Below, piece after piece: positions 8,314 through 15,860 of a stretch of DNA of 33,417 nucleotides (its first letter is position 1; each line of letters opens with the position of its first letter). Made by a program: the position numbers and the translations under genes. Source of the DNA: a virus; the IMG/VR virus record IMGVR_UViG_3300017992_000017, positions 1 through 33,417 of that record. One strand, written 5' to 3'. Under the pieces are notes generated by a model that did not search any database, was not told the DNA's origin, and saw nothing but the letters and a program-made list of their open reading frames with translations.

Positions 8314-9224
8314 TGGCTAGTTTTGGCGATCAACGCATCGACCAGCTCGTAAGCACCTTCAGCCAAGCGTCTGAAGAGCTTGCCGAGTTGATGTCGCAAA
8401 TGGTGGAGGCCGATCGAGAAGACCGGCACGCCATCTACGCGCTGATCCTGGCCATCCTGCTCCGGCTCCGTAAGGCTGCTCAGGAGTGGTCCGAGGTTAC
8501 CGTGGCTGGGATCTACGCCGAAGCACTCCAAGAGGCAGCCGATGATCTGATCTCACAGGGGTATCTCGGCGACCTGATCGGACCGGACCAAGGCACCCAC
8601 GAGGTCCAGCGTATGGCCGACTCCTTCCTTGCCGATACGGAAGGTGCTCTGTCCAACGTCCGGAGTGTGGCTGTTCGACTGAGAAATGGACAGACCGATC
8701 GGAGGTTTCTCACCGGTACTCTGGTGGTTGGGTTGTCGGCTGGTGGGGTACGAGCGATCAAGGCCAGACGACGGATCAAGCAATCACTCCGGGAAGGGAT
8801 GATGGCGATGCTGGCCAAGGACGGGAAGATCTACCACTATTCTCTCGACTACTACGTGGGGATGGTGGCGCAGCAGATCAAATATAAGACCATGTCGCGT
8901 GCCGTGTTGAACCAGATGCAGTTCACCGGACACGACCTGGTGCAGATCTCCCCCAACCCCTCGACCATTGGAGACTATTGCGACGAGTACAGGGGGAAGG
9001 TGTTTAGCATCTCCGGGACCGATCCACACTATCCTCCGTTAGCAGAGACACCATCGGGAGGACCACCGTTTCATCCTCACTGTCACCATACGTTACAGCC
9101 GTATGTGGATAGAGCGATTGCAGAGATGGGACCTGTGGATCCTAAGTTCTTGGAGATGGGACGAACGCCGGGGATGGGACCAAACGATTTCCAAAAACTG
9201 TGGCGAGCGAAGCGAGCCGGATGA
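8313..9224 (+). CDS. Minor head protein, Mu F-like / phage minor capsid 2 family
   Basis: This 303-residue protein uses a GTG start that overlaps the previous stop (TAGTG), with GGTGGAG just upstream. The N-terminal two-thirds are helical. The C-terminal third carries the recognisable module: a histidine-containing region near residue 172 (KIYHYSLDYYVGMV), then ISPNPSTIGDYCDEYRGK, VFSISGTDPHYPPL, and GGPPFHPHCHHTLQPYV. This Cys/His-rich ending (C-x-x-Y, PPFHPxCxH) is typical of F-like head morphogenesis proteins and may bind zinc. Such genes usually lie between portal and major capsid genes; here the gene lies well after the capsid gene, among the connectors. Confidence 0.85.
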   Translation: MASFGDQRIDQLVSTFSQASEELAELMSQMVEADREDRHAIYALILAILLRLRKAAQEWSEVTVAGIYAEALQEAADDLISQGYLGDLIGPDQGTHEVQRMADSFLADTEGALSNVRSVAVRLRNGQTDRRFLTGTLVVGLSAGGVRAIKARRRIKQSLREGMMAMLAKDGKIYHYSLDYYVGMVAQQIKYKTMSRAVLNQMQFTGHDLVQISPNPSTIGDYCDEYRGKVFSISGTDPHYPPLAETPSGGPPFHPHCHHTLQPYVDRAIAEMGPVDPKFLEMGRTPGMGPNDFQKLWRAKRAG

Positions 9225-9685
9225 CCAAGAACTGGAACGTCAACAACCTGGAGGAGATGGCCGATATGGTGGAGGGGATCCCTTTCCGTATCCATAAGGC
9301 GGCTCTCCAGTTTGTTGCCGAAGCGAGTGTGCATGCGGCCAGGAGAAGTGAGCTCAACGCTCCTATCCTCACGGGGATGTTGCGTGCTGGGTGTTATCCG
9401 ATCGAGACCAAGGTACGCGGAGATGATTTCATTGGGGGAGTGGCCGACGACGTGCCGTATGCTGCGTACGTGCATGCGATGGTGGCTCCCGAAGGACCAA
9501 AGGGTTTGGGTCCTGTGAGTCGTCAGCAGCCAAAACAACCCGAGGGCGGTCCTATGGGTGGGTACATCGAAAACACCGTTCTCTGGTGGGTGCCTACGTA
9601 TGATCGTGCCTTGCGTGAGATGGTCGACAAAGCGATTAAGGGAAGAGACGTGGCAGGATCGCCGTTACTGAGTTTGGGAGGTTAA
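9221..9685 (+). CDS. HK97 gp10-like neck / tail-completion protein
   Basis: This 154-residue protein starts at an ATG overlapping the previous stop by four bases (ATGA). The layout fits the HK97-gp10-like family: an N-terminal helix (ALQFVAEASVHAARR), then LNAPILTGMLRAG, a short variable strand pair, a VPYAAYVHAM segment, and a C-terminal helix beginning YDRALREMVDKA. Members sit at the head-tail junction and help to complete the neck or tail. Its position at the end of the connector cluster agrees. It is separated by 22 bases from the very large glycosyltransferase gene. Confidence 0.8.
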   Translation: MTKNWNVNNLEEMADMVEGIPFRIHKAALQFVAEASVHAARRSELNAPILTGMLRAGCYPIETKVRGDDFIGGVADDVPYAAYVHAMVAPEGPKGLGPVSRQQPKQPEGGPMGGYIENTVLWWVPTYDRALREMVDKAIKGRDVAGSPLLSLGG

Positions 9686-9707
9686 ACCGAAAAACGGGGA
9701 TCCCAAG

Positions 9708-12700
9708 ATGTTGATTGCATTTGTTACGAGTGGGTTGCCATTCACTGGCGACAGTTTGAAGACCGGAGCACTGGGTGGTTCCGAGACGGCGTTGGCTTCG
9801 ATGGCCAGGTCCTTTGCCAAGCGAGGACATGACGTCCGCGTCTACTGCGAGTGTCCTGCGCCGGGTACGTACGACGGGGTGCGGTACTTTCGGAACACGG
9901 AGTTTGCTGGTCAGGCTGCGGTGATCGCGTTCGACGTGGTGATTGCCAGTCGTTGGAATCAGTTCCTCACGACCCCGTCCGATGCGGGTTTGAACGTGCT
10001 CTGGCTCCATGACGTGCTGACCGACGAAGCGGCCTTGATGGGTGGTTTGCACGCGACCGATCTGATCATGTGCCTGAGCGACTACCACATCGGCCTTTAC
10101 ACCGACGCACTTCCGGACCTGGCGCCACATATCTGGAAGACTCGTAACGGGATCGACCCGGAGCTGATCCAAGCCAATCTGCGTCAGAAGGTCCCGGGCA
10201 AGATGATCTACTCGAGCCGCGCCGAACGCGGACTCTTGTATCTTTTGCGGGACATTTTTCCGAGAATCCTCCAACAAGTTCCTACGGCTAGGTTGCACTA
10301 TTGTAGTTACCAGGTCAACAACATGGCCGTGCCTGACGCCGTGTCGCAGATCCAGGAGACGTGCCAGCAGATCGCGGCGCAGTATTCTGGAGGCGTTGTG
10401 GACATGGGATCGCTCTCCAAGGAGGACCTGTACCGGCAGATCTCGAGCTCGCAGCTGATGGTTTATCCGAGTGATTTCCCTGAGATCTCACCGGTTCGTG
10501 GAGACACATTGATTGAGACCTTGGATGGTCGGAAGCAGATTAAGGATCTTGTAGGTCAGTCTGGCTTCAAGGTCTACTCCTGCGACAAGGAAGGGAGGCT
10601 CTCGTTGTCCGAGGTCAAGGGCGTCTTCTTGACTCGGAAGAACGCAGAGATGGTCAAGCTCACGGTTCGTCCGGGAAGGGGCCGGAACGCCAACAAGGAG
10701 AAGGTTCTTCACTTGACGCCAGACCATGAGGTGATGTTGCGAGACGGAACGTACAAACCCGCAGGTCAGTTGATGGCAGGCGACCGTGTCAAAGCGTTCC
10801 ACCGTCGTCGGAACGAGCATGGTAACGGGTATGACACGGTGGGTGTGACGGACTGTCCGGTGTTTCCGGAACACCGGTTTGTTGCCTCAAAGACGTTGGG
10901 GAGAGAGATTCAAGACGGTGAGGTTGTGGATCATCTAGACGGCGACACGCACAACAACACCCCGGAGAATCTCGCGGTCACAACACAGTCTCAACATTGG
11001 CACGATCATTGGGCACGGATGACTCCCGAGCAGTACGCCGAGACGTGCAAGCGTCATAAGGAAGGCTTGCATCGGCACATGCAGGAGAACCCGGAGGAGT
11101 TCCGACAGTCACGTCAGCGGGCCGTACAGGCGATGTGGGATCGGTACAACTCTCTCTCGGACGAGGAGCGAAAGGCGTGGTTGAAACACCGCGTGGAGTG
11201 CCGTCAAAAGAAGATGTCCAACCACGTCGTCGTCTCGGTCGAACCTGCTGAGTCGGCCGATGCGTTTTGTATGGAAGTTGAACCGGATCATAACTTTGTG
11301 GCCAATGGAATCTTTGTCCACAACTGCATCGGCGCCATCGAAGCTCAGGCGTGCGGCACTCCCATCGTGACGACCAACGACTTCGCACTGGCCGAGACGG
11401 TGGGTTACGGGGGGATCAAGCTCGACGGGAGTCCTCGGGACAAAGACTACCAGGACCGGTTCGTCGATACCGTGGTGCGTCTCCTGAGCGATGAGGAGGA
11501 GTACCGGAGGCTGTCGGAAGGAGGACCCAAGTACGTCAAGGAGATCGGGTACGAGTGGGACGCGATCGTCGGTCAGTGGGAGCACAAGTTCAAGGAGATG
11601 CTCGAACAGCGGTGGATCCAGAACCGGGAGAAGGTCATCACCAACCTGGTCCGGAAGAACGATCTCCAGGTTGCTCGGTTGATGGCTATGAAGTCAGGGA
11701 TGCAGCACCGGGTGAGCGAGATCGAGGCGCAGTCCACTCACGTCTCGGAACGTACGGAGACCGAACCAGAGGCGGTGAAGCGGGATATCGACGCCATGAT
11801 CCCGAGGTTTCACAAGCTGGTGGAACTTCTGAAGTTGTCGGAAAAGACGCCGACGAGCATTGTCGAGAAGGATGCCACCGACGCGTCGTACGGGTTGTTT
11901 CTAGCCAAGATGTTTCCCGAAGCCAAGGTGGTTCTCGAAGCGACCACAGAAGAGACCTGCGAGCGGTTGCTGGGATACGTGGACGAAACAGGAGCGGAAG
12001 TCGAGGTCACTACAGAGTTGCCGGTTGGCGAGAAGTACGATCTTGTGATCCTCCCGGACGTTCTGGATGCGGTGTTTGAGCCGTCTGCGTACCTGAAGCA
12101 CCTGACCAGTCTGGTGGCTGACGGCGGGCAGATTGCGGTCACTGTTCGTGTCGGGACCGATAACGTCTTTCCTGGGGCGGCTCCGAACAGGCTCTGGAAC
12201 TTCGACTACCAGGACCTTGCCAACCTCTCACTACACGATGAGGAGTTTCGGGCAACCTTCCACGACGAGAAGATCTCCGACGCTGGGGAGATTGTTGGTC
12301 ATTGGATCGGTCTCCTCCCCAAGAAGGAGAAGTACGGCAAGCTCGATATCAAGGCCAAAGCGCTCCGTACCCGTCCGTATCAGTCCCTTTGTGCGACGGT
12401 GTGTGTGAAGAACGAGGAGGAGTGGATCCGGGGTGTGGTCAAGAGTATCGAGAAGGTGTGCGACCGTATCCTGGTGATGGTGGATAACGAGTCAACGGAT
12501 CGTACCAGGGAGATCGCCGAGGAGCTGGGGTGTGACGTCCGTTCGGTGACATTTGACAACTTCGGACAGGTGCACAACGACGCTCTGGAGGCCGTGACCG
12601 AAGACTGGGTTCTGTCCATTGATGGGGATGAGAGACTCCTGGGCGCCAACAAGCTCCGGGGTTACCTGAAGTCGGCGATCTTCGAGGGGTATGCGTTACG

Positions 12701-13484
12701 GCAGAACCACCTCATGCTCGATCTGCACGGGACGTTTGATCTTCCGGTGCGGGTCTTCAGGAACCGGTCACATTACCGGTACACGGGATACATTCACGAA
12801 CATTGCGAGGATACGTCGAAGGGTCCGTTCGACAATCCGATCTCCCCGACACTGATGATCGAGGAGGTTGACATCGCTCATTATGGGTATGTCAACGAAC
12901 GCATGCGAAGACACAAGTGCTCCAGCCGAAACATGGAGCTCTTGATTCGAGACGTCCAGGACAATGCTTCACGAGGTCGACTCCTAACTCGTGTCCTGGT
13001 CATCAGAGACTATTTGAACATGGTCAAGTGGTCTCTGGAAAAAACGGGAGGCGCCGTTACACCGGGATCGAAGGAACACGTTCTGGTGAGTGCGGCGATT
13101 ACAGACTACCGGCACTTCTTCGGTGATCGGTCACATAGGTACCACGACATCTCCTTCCCCATGTACCAGGAAGCTTTAGAGATCCTGGGACGCAATGGGA
13201 TTCCGTACCTTGACCGAAAGACCCCTCCTTTCCAGGTGGGACTCGCTCTGACGGGTGCTGTGGGTGGTCTTGAATCCTCGGACGTCGCTCCTCAAAAGCG
13301 GTGGTTCGTGGACGACTCAGAGCTCATGGAGTTCTTGGCTAACTGCGGTGCCAAGATGGTTCTCCAACTGGGTCTCGCAGGTGAAGAGGAGTACAAGGAT
13401 GCACTGACCTTCCGGAAGCCGTCTGTTGAAGAGCCGCTCCCGGATGCTGTCGAACTGCTGGGATGGGGGCTCGGGGTGGCATGA
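9708..13484 (+). CDS. Intein-containing GT-B glycosyltransferase + methyltransferase-like + GT2 fusion
   Basis: The precursor has 1258 residues and the spliced product about 980. Residues 1-261 plus 540-640 form a GT4-type GT-B enzyme (GALGGSETALASMAR, LWLHDV, RNGID, YSSRAERGL, then YPSDFPEIS joined to CIGAIEAQACGTPIV). Residues 262-539 are an intein that splits the E-x7-E motif between E259 and E545. Residues about 700-870 resemble a class I methyltransferase (YDLVILPDVLDAVFEP, VADGGQIAVTV) but lack a Gly-rich motif I. Residues about 892-1130 are a GT-A family 2 glycosyltransferase (CVKNEEEWIRG, DNESTDRT, DGD at 972-974). The gene sits between connector and tail genes, so virion glycosylation is the likely purpose. 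GGGGA precedes the ATG by 7 bases. Confidence 0.88.
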   Translation: MLIAFVTSGLPFTGDSLKTGALGGSETALASMARSFAKRGHDVRVYCECPAPGTYDGVRYFRNTEFAGQAAVIAFDVVIASRWNQFLTTPSDAGLNVLWLHDVLTDEAALMGGLHATDLIMCLSDYHIGLYTDALPDLAPHIWKTRNGIDPELIQANLRQKVPGKMIYSSRAERGLLYLLRDIFPRILQQVPTARLHYCSYQVNNMAVPDAVSQIQETCQQIAAQYSGGVVDMGSLSKEDLYRQISSSQLMVYPSDFPEISPVRGDTLIETLDGRKQIKDLVGQSGFKVYSCDKEGRLSLSEVKGVFLTRKNAEMVKLTVRPGRGRNANKEKVLHLTPDHEVMLRDGTYKPAGQLMAGDRVKAFHRRRNEHGNGYDTVGVTDCPVFPEHRFVASKTLGREIQDGEVVDHLDGDTHNNTPENLAVTTQSQHWHDHWARMTPEQYAETCKRHKEGLHRHMQENPEEFRQSRQRAVQAMWDRYNSLSDEERKAWLKHRVECRQKKMSNHVVVSVEPAESADAFCMEVEPDHNFVANGIFVHNCIGAIEAQACGTPIVTTNDFALAETVGYGGIKLDGSPRDKDYQDRFVDTVVRLLSDEEEYRRLSEGGPKYVKEIGYEWDAIVGQWEHKFKEMLEQRWIQNREKVITNLVRKNDLQVARLMAMKSGMQHRVSEIEAQSTHVSERTETEPEAVKRDIDAMIPRFHKLVELLKLSEKTPTSIVEKDATDASYGLFLAKMFPEAKVVLEATTEETCERLLGYVDETGAEVEVTTELPVGEKYDLVILPDVLDAVFEPSAYLKHLTSLVADGGQIAVTVRVGTDNVFPGAAPNRLWNFDYQDLANLSLHDEEFRATFHDEKISDAGEIVGHWIGLLPKKEKYGKLDIKAKALRTRPYQSLCATVCVKNEEEWIRGVVKSIEKVCDRILVMVDNESTDRTREIAEELGCDVRSVTFDNFGQVHNDALEAVTEDWVLSIDGDERLLGANKLRGYLKSAIFEGYALRQNHLMLDLHGTFDLPVRVFRNRSHYRYTGYIHEHCEDTSKGPFDNPISPTLMIEEVDIAHYGYVNERMRRHKCSSRNMELLIRDVQDNASRGRLLTRVLVIRDYLNMVKWSLEKTGGAVTPGSKEHVLVSAAITDYRHFFGDRSHRYHDISFPMYQEALEILGRNGIPYLDRKTPPFQVGLALTGAVGGLESSDVAPQKRWFVDDSELMEFLANCGAKMVLQLGLAGEEEYKDALTFRKPSVEEPLPDAVELLGWGLGVA
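10491..11324 (+). other. Intein with HNH endonuclease, Pro1 and a block-F Cys
   Basis: The 278-residue intein replaces no host residue: removing residues 262-539 restores EIS-CIG, a perfect E-x7-E glycosyltransferase motif. The N-terminal block reads PVRGDTLIETLDG, block B has T337-P-D-H340, and the end is HNFVANGIFVHN followed by C540. The core of an HNH homing endonuclease is at residues 408-422 (DHLDGDTHNN, PENL). The first residue is Pro262, not Cys or Ser, so the usual first acyl shift is impossible. Cys521 occupies the block F position (AFCMEVEPDH) used as nucleophile in class 3 inteins. However, the partner Trp of block B and Thr of block G of the WCT motif are both Val here. Confidence 0.92.
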
Positions 13485-13684
13485 TTACGCACAAAAAGCA
13501 ACTCGATAGCGTCCTCCGTACGGTGCAAGATCTCCAGAAGGTCAAGTACTTCGGGAGGATGATGTGCCAGTTTGCTGACGGTAACGTGGTCATGATCCGG
13601 CTAGAGCAGACGGTCCATCCAGAAGCATTACTTGATGGAGCACCGTTAGTGGTGGCGCCGGGCGAACCGGTGCCTGAGCAATGA
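13481..13684 (+). CDS. Small conserved-looking phage protein of unknown function
   Basis: This 67-residue protein starts at an ATG that overlaps the stop of the glycosyltransferase gene (ATGA). It has a helical, basic N-terminal half (HKKQLDSVLRTVQDLQKV) and a beta-like second half (GNVVMIRLEQTVHPEAL) ending in a Pro-rich tail. No motif is recognised. The tight coupling to both neighbours argues that it is translated. A longer reading from an ATG at 13463 would overlap the previous gene by 22 bases and is less likely. Confidence 0.62.
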   Translation: MITHKKQLDSVLRTVQDLQKVKYFGRMMCQFADGNVVMIRLEQTVHPEALLDGAPLVVAPGEPVPEQ

Positions 13685-13699
13685 CCGTGGAGGTGATCT

Positions 13700-13795
13700 A
13701 TGGCCAAGCGTTGTGTGAAGCTGAAGATACCAAAGCGGCACCAGAGGAAAGTGTCACGAATTAAGTCTCGGCAGGCAAAGCGACGTAAGCGATGA
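13700..13795 (+). CDS. 31-residue, extremely basic micro-protein
   Basis: The ORF begins at ATG 13700 with a strong GGAGG at 13689-13693 and a 6-base spacer, and ends at TGA 13793-13795, overlapping the next start by four bases (ATGA). It starts MAKRCVKLKIPKRHQRK and ends RQAKRRKR. Sixteen of 31 residues are Lys or Arg, with one His and no acidic residue. It is too short for most gene finders. The combination of an ideal ribosome site and stop-start coupling to the tail terminator gene supports real translation. It could bind nucleic acid or act mainly to couple translation; the function is unknown. Confidence 0.72.
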   Translation: MAKRCVKLKIPKRHQRKVSRIKSRQAKRRKR

Positions 13796-14187
13796 GCTAC
13801 CGACACCTAGTTGAACCTTGGCTCACTTCGATCTGTTCGTACGTGGGCAAGAACGGCTTCGGGACGGTTGCAACGGATCTGTTTGCACCGCACATGCCTG
13901 AGGAGCCGGTTACATGCACGGCGGTTGTGCCGACCGGGGGTATTCGGTCCGGGGGTAATCCCGTTCGCCGAAGACTCGTGCAAATCCAGCATCGCCGACC
14001 GTTTGAAGATCTCGGTTCGGGGCTGACCTTTATTGGGTCGCTCTCCGGTCTCTTCGACGATCAGTGGAACAAGCTGGACGCGGACCATCTCGGGCGTTTT
14101 GAGCTGCAATCGGAACCGGGTCGCTACATCCTGGACGGAGCCGGAAACGTGATCTTTTCTTTGGACTACGTGTTTACCAGTACGTAA
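13792..14187 (+). CDS. Tail terminator protein
   Basis: This 131-residue protein is coupled to the basic micro-ORF by an ATGA overlap. It resembles the phage tail-terminator / minor capsid family: a short N-terminal helix, then TDLFAPHMPEEPVTCTAVVPTGG, a variable loop, RRRLVQIQHR as the central strand, and a closing pair of strands around GRYILDGAGNVIFSLDYVF. Such proteins form a ring that ends tail-tube polymerisation and joins the tail to the head. Its position directly before the tail-tube gene is the usual one. The family is recognised by pattern, not by a search. Confidence 0.75.
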   Translation: MSYRHLVEPWLTSICSYVGKNGFGTVATDLFAPHMPEEPVTCTAVVPTGGIRSGGNPVRRRLVQIQHRRPFEDLGSGLTFIGSLSGLFDDQWNKLDADHLGRFELQSEPGRYILDGAGNVIFSLDYVFTST

Positions 14188-14250
14188 CCGTGTAAGCGCA
14201 CAGAACAACTGACGAGGGCGCGGTGAGGTCGTTTTCATGGGAGATGCGCA

Positions 14251-14898
14251 ATGCCATCTTATGTGAATGCAATTGTTGACCGAGAGGTCTCGATTGCGAT
14301 CGAGCGGTTTTTGATCGCTCCCTACCCGCAGACGTTCACTGCCGCGCGCGTGGACCTCGATAGCCTGCCCTCGGGATATATTGACCTTGGGCCGGTTGTT
14401 GAGGACACGCCGACTGTGACCGTCTCGCGTGAGAAGTATGTGCTAGAGACTGGAATCCCGAAGGTCATCCAGTACGAAGCAATCATGGGTGTGTCCGGGA
14501 CCGTGGAGTTCTCTCTGTGGTCCAACTCCTTCCACAAGGTGCAGTATGCCTTGGGGAACGAGTGGTACACCTACGATAGCACGACGCAGACTGCTCTGAC
14601 CACGCTGACGACGATCGCCAGCGGACAGGTCTTCTCGCAGTTCATCGGGACCAAGGACATCAACTACTACGCTCTTCTGGGTGTGGCTGACTTCTTGAAC
14701 GGCGTCCAGGTCGTTCATGAGTTCGGCAAGGTGGTTCCTTCCGAGGACTGGACCGAGACGTTCCGTCCGGATCAGGCCGGTCAGGTTCCTATCACGTTTG
14801 ACTGCGTGGGGTACCAGACGACCCTGGGGAGCTGCACCGAGCTGATCCTCGGCAAGCGGCACTACATCGGGGAGGACGGTATTACCTGCGTGACCTAG
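14251..14898 (+). CDS. Major tail tube protein
   Basis: This 215-residue protein is predicted to be the tail-tube subunit. The evidence is mainly context: it follows the tail terminator, precedes the two overlapping chaperone frames and the tape measure, and is followed by two strong hairpins typical of a highly expressed virion gene. Its composition fits a tube protein, with many beta strands, a TVTVSREKYVLETGIPK region and few charged helices. GGGAG at 14239-14243 with a 7-base spacer supports the ATG at 14251. There is no immunoglobulin-like add-on domain. Confidence 0.78.
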   Translation: MPSYVNAIVDREVSIAIERFLIAPYPQTFTAARVDLDSLPSGYIDLGPVVEDTPTVTVSREKYVLETGIPKVIQYEAIMGVSGTVEFSLWSNSFHKVQYALGNEWYTYDSTTQTALTTLTTIASGQVFSQFIGTKDINYYALLGVADFLNGVQVVHEFGKVVPSEDWTETFRPDQAGQVPITFDCVGYQTTLGSCTELILGKRHYIGEDGITCVT

Positions 14899-14903
14899 CA
14901 TGC

Positions 14904-14990
14904 GGGGCGCCTAGTGTAAGGCGTCCCGTGGAGGTTTGTGGGGGCGCAGGACGTGCCATGCGGTTCTCCTGCGTCCCCTTCTATTTCTTG
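14904..14990 (+). terminator. Tandem hairpins ending the tail-tube transcript
   Basis: Two hairpins follow the tail-tube stop. The first pairs 14904-14911 with 14920-14927 (8 bp, 8-base loop, one G-T). The second pairs 14940-14951 with 14967-14978 (12 bp, one G-T wobble, 15-base loop) and is followed by TTCTATTTCTT at 14979-14989, a good termination tract. Together they probably protect the abundant tube message and reduce transcription into the chaperone and tape-measure genes. Confidence 0.8.
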
Positions 14991-15015
14991 AGCGAAAAAC
15001 GCAAAGAGGTGAGTG

Positions 15016-15594
15016 ATGAGTGACAAACAAAACGACTTCGAGAATCAGCTGGACCAGGAGATTGCTCTGAACGCAAGTCTCCTCTCTCCCGAGCAGCAGT
15101 CCAGGCTCTCCAAGGTTCTCTTTCCTACAACGCACACCGACAAGATCCAGCTGGGAGGGAAGGAGAGGACGTTGCATCCTCTCCCGGTCAAGTTCTCTCG
15201 TCAGCTGCATGAAGTTGTGCTTCCCTTCGCGTCCCGTGCCGAGGAAGAGTCCACCAAGAAAGAGGGGGACGGTTCACCGTACGAGGTCGACAAGGATCTT
15301 CTCAAGGCGGTTCTCGAAGCTGTCCGTGTGCTTTGTGATGCGTACGGCGAGGACTGGGACGATGTGAAAGGCAAGCTCGAGCGGGAAGAGCTGGTCTTGT
15401 CCGAACTTCAGAATGCCGTCGTTCAGCAGCAAGAGCTCCAGGGGCAGTCGGATTTTACGCTCACTCCCTTGCGAGTCGCGATCAAAGTGATGAAGGCGAG
15501 GGAGATCGTGGAGATCATGCAGCAGGACGACTTTGGGACTGCGTCTATTGGGCAGCAGCCGTCGAGCGATTCGGATGCTCCTTCGACGAGCTGA
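15016..15594 (+). CDS. Tail assembly chaperone, G-like (unshifted product)
   Basis: This 192-residue protein is the first half of the usual G / G-T chaperone pair that lies between tail tube and tape measure. It is acidic and mainly helical, with a central region around FSRQLHEVVLPFA, DKDLLKAVLEAVRVL and GEDWDDVKGKL, and a Ser/Gln-rich end read only in the unshifted frame. The ATG at 16 bases into this block (15016) is preferred over GTG 15013 because GAGG at 15006-15009 is 6 bases away. Chaperones of this kind coat the tape measure before tube assembly. The assignment rests on position and on the second frame described next. Confidence 0.82.
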   Translation: MSDKQNDFENQLDQEIALNASLLSPEQQSRLSKVLFPTTHTDKIQLGGKERTLHPLPVKFSRQLHEVVLPFASRAEEESTKKEGDGSPYEVDKDLLKAVLEAVRVLCDAYGEDWDDVKGKLEREELVLSELQNAVVQQQELQGQSDFTLTPLRVAIKVMKAREIVEIMQQDDFGTASIGQQPSSDSDAPSTS

Positions 15595-15839
15595 TCTCCA
15601 AACACACGGACGGGCAGATCATGCTGCTCGTCTACGGTTTTAACGAGCTGGAGAAGATCCGGAATGAAGCGGTGGAGCAGACGACCGAGTCCCGTAAGAA
15701 ACCACGTGCGCTTCAGTCTGCTCCACAACCTTCCAAGGCCAAGTCTGCTCCAGCCAACAAAGTGCCATGGAGTGAACTGAAGAAGATGACTCCCCAACAG
15801 TACGAGGCGTATCTTGCGGGGTCCGTTAGGGGACTGTAG
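15534..15839 (+). CDS. T extension of the tail chaperone, reached by -1 frameshifting (G-T fusion)
   Basis: In the -1 frame relative to G, an ORF is open well upstream of the G stop and continues to 15839. Its upstream part reads YWAAAVERFGCSFDELISKHTDGQ, then LLVYGFNELEKIRNEA, which is the conserved start of phage T domains. Most of that conserved part lies before the first in-frame ATG (15621), so it can only be made by a frameshift from G. A shift after the TTT at 15532-15534 would give DDF-WDCVYWAAA and a fusion of about 274 residues. The site (GAC TTT GGG) is not a canonical X-XXY-YYZ heptamer. The Lys/Pro-rich linker and a WSELKKMTPQQYEAYLAG ending are also typical. Confidence 0.8.
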   Translation, partial: WDCVYWAAAVERFGCSFDELISKHTDGQIMLLVYGFNELEKIRNEAVEQTTESRKKPRALQSAPQPSKAKSAPANKVPWSELKKMTPQQYEAYLAGSVRGL

Positions 15840-15860
15840 CTCTACTCCGAGGTAGCTGAC

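Noticed and set aside
15440-15540. Canonical -1 slippery heptamers in the G gene
   Set aside because: No X-XXY-YYZ site in the correct frame was found by eye; GAC TTT GGG is only a candidate.
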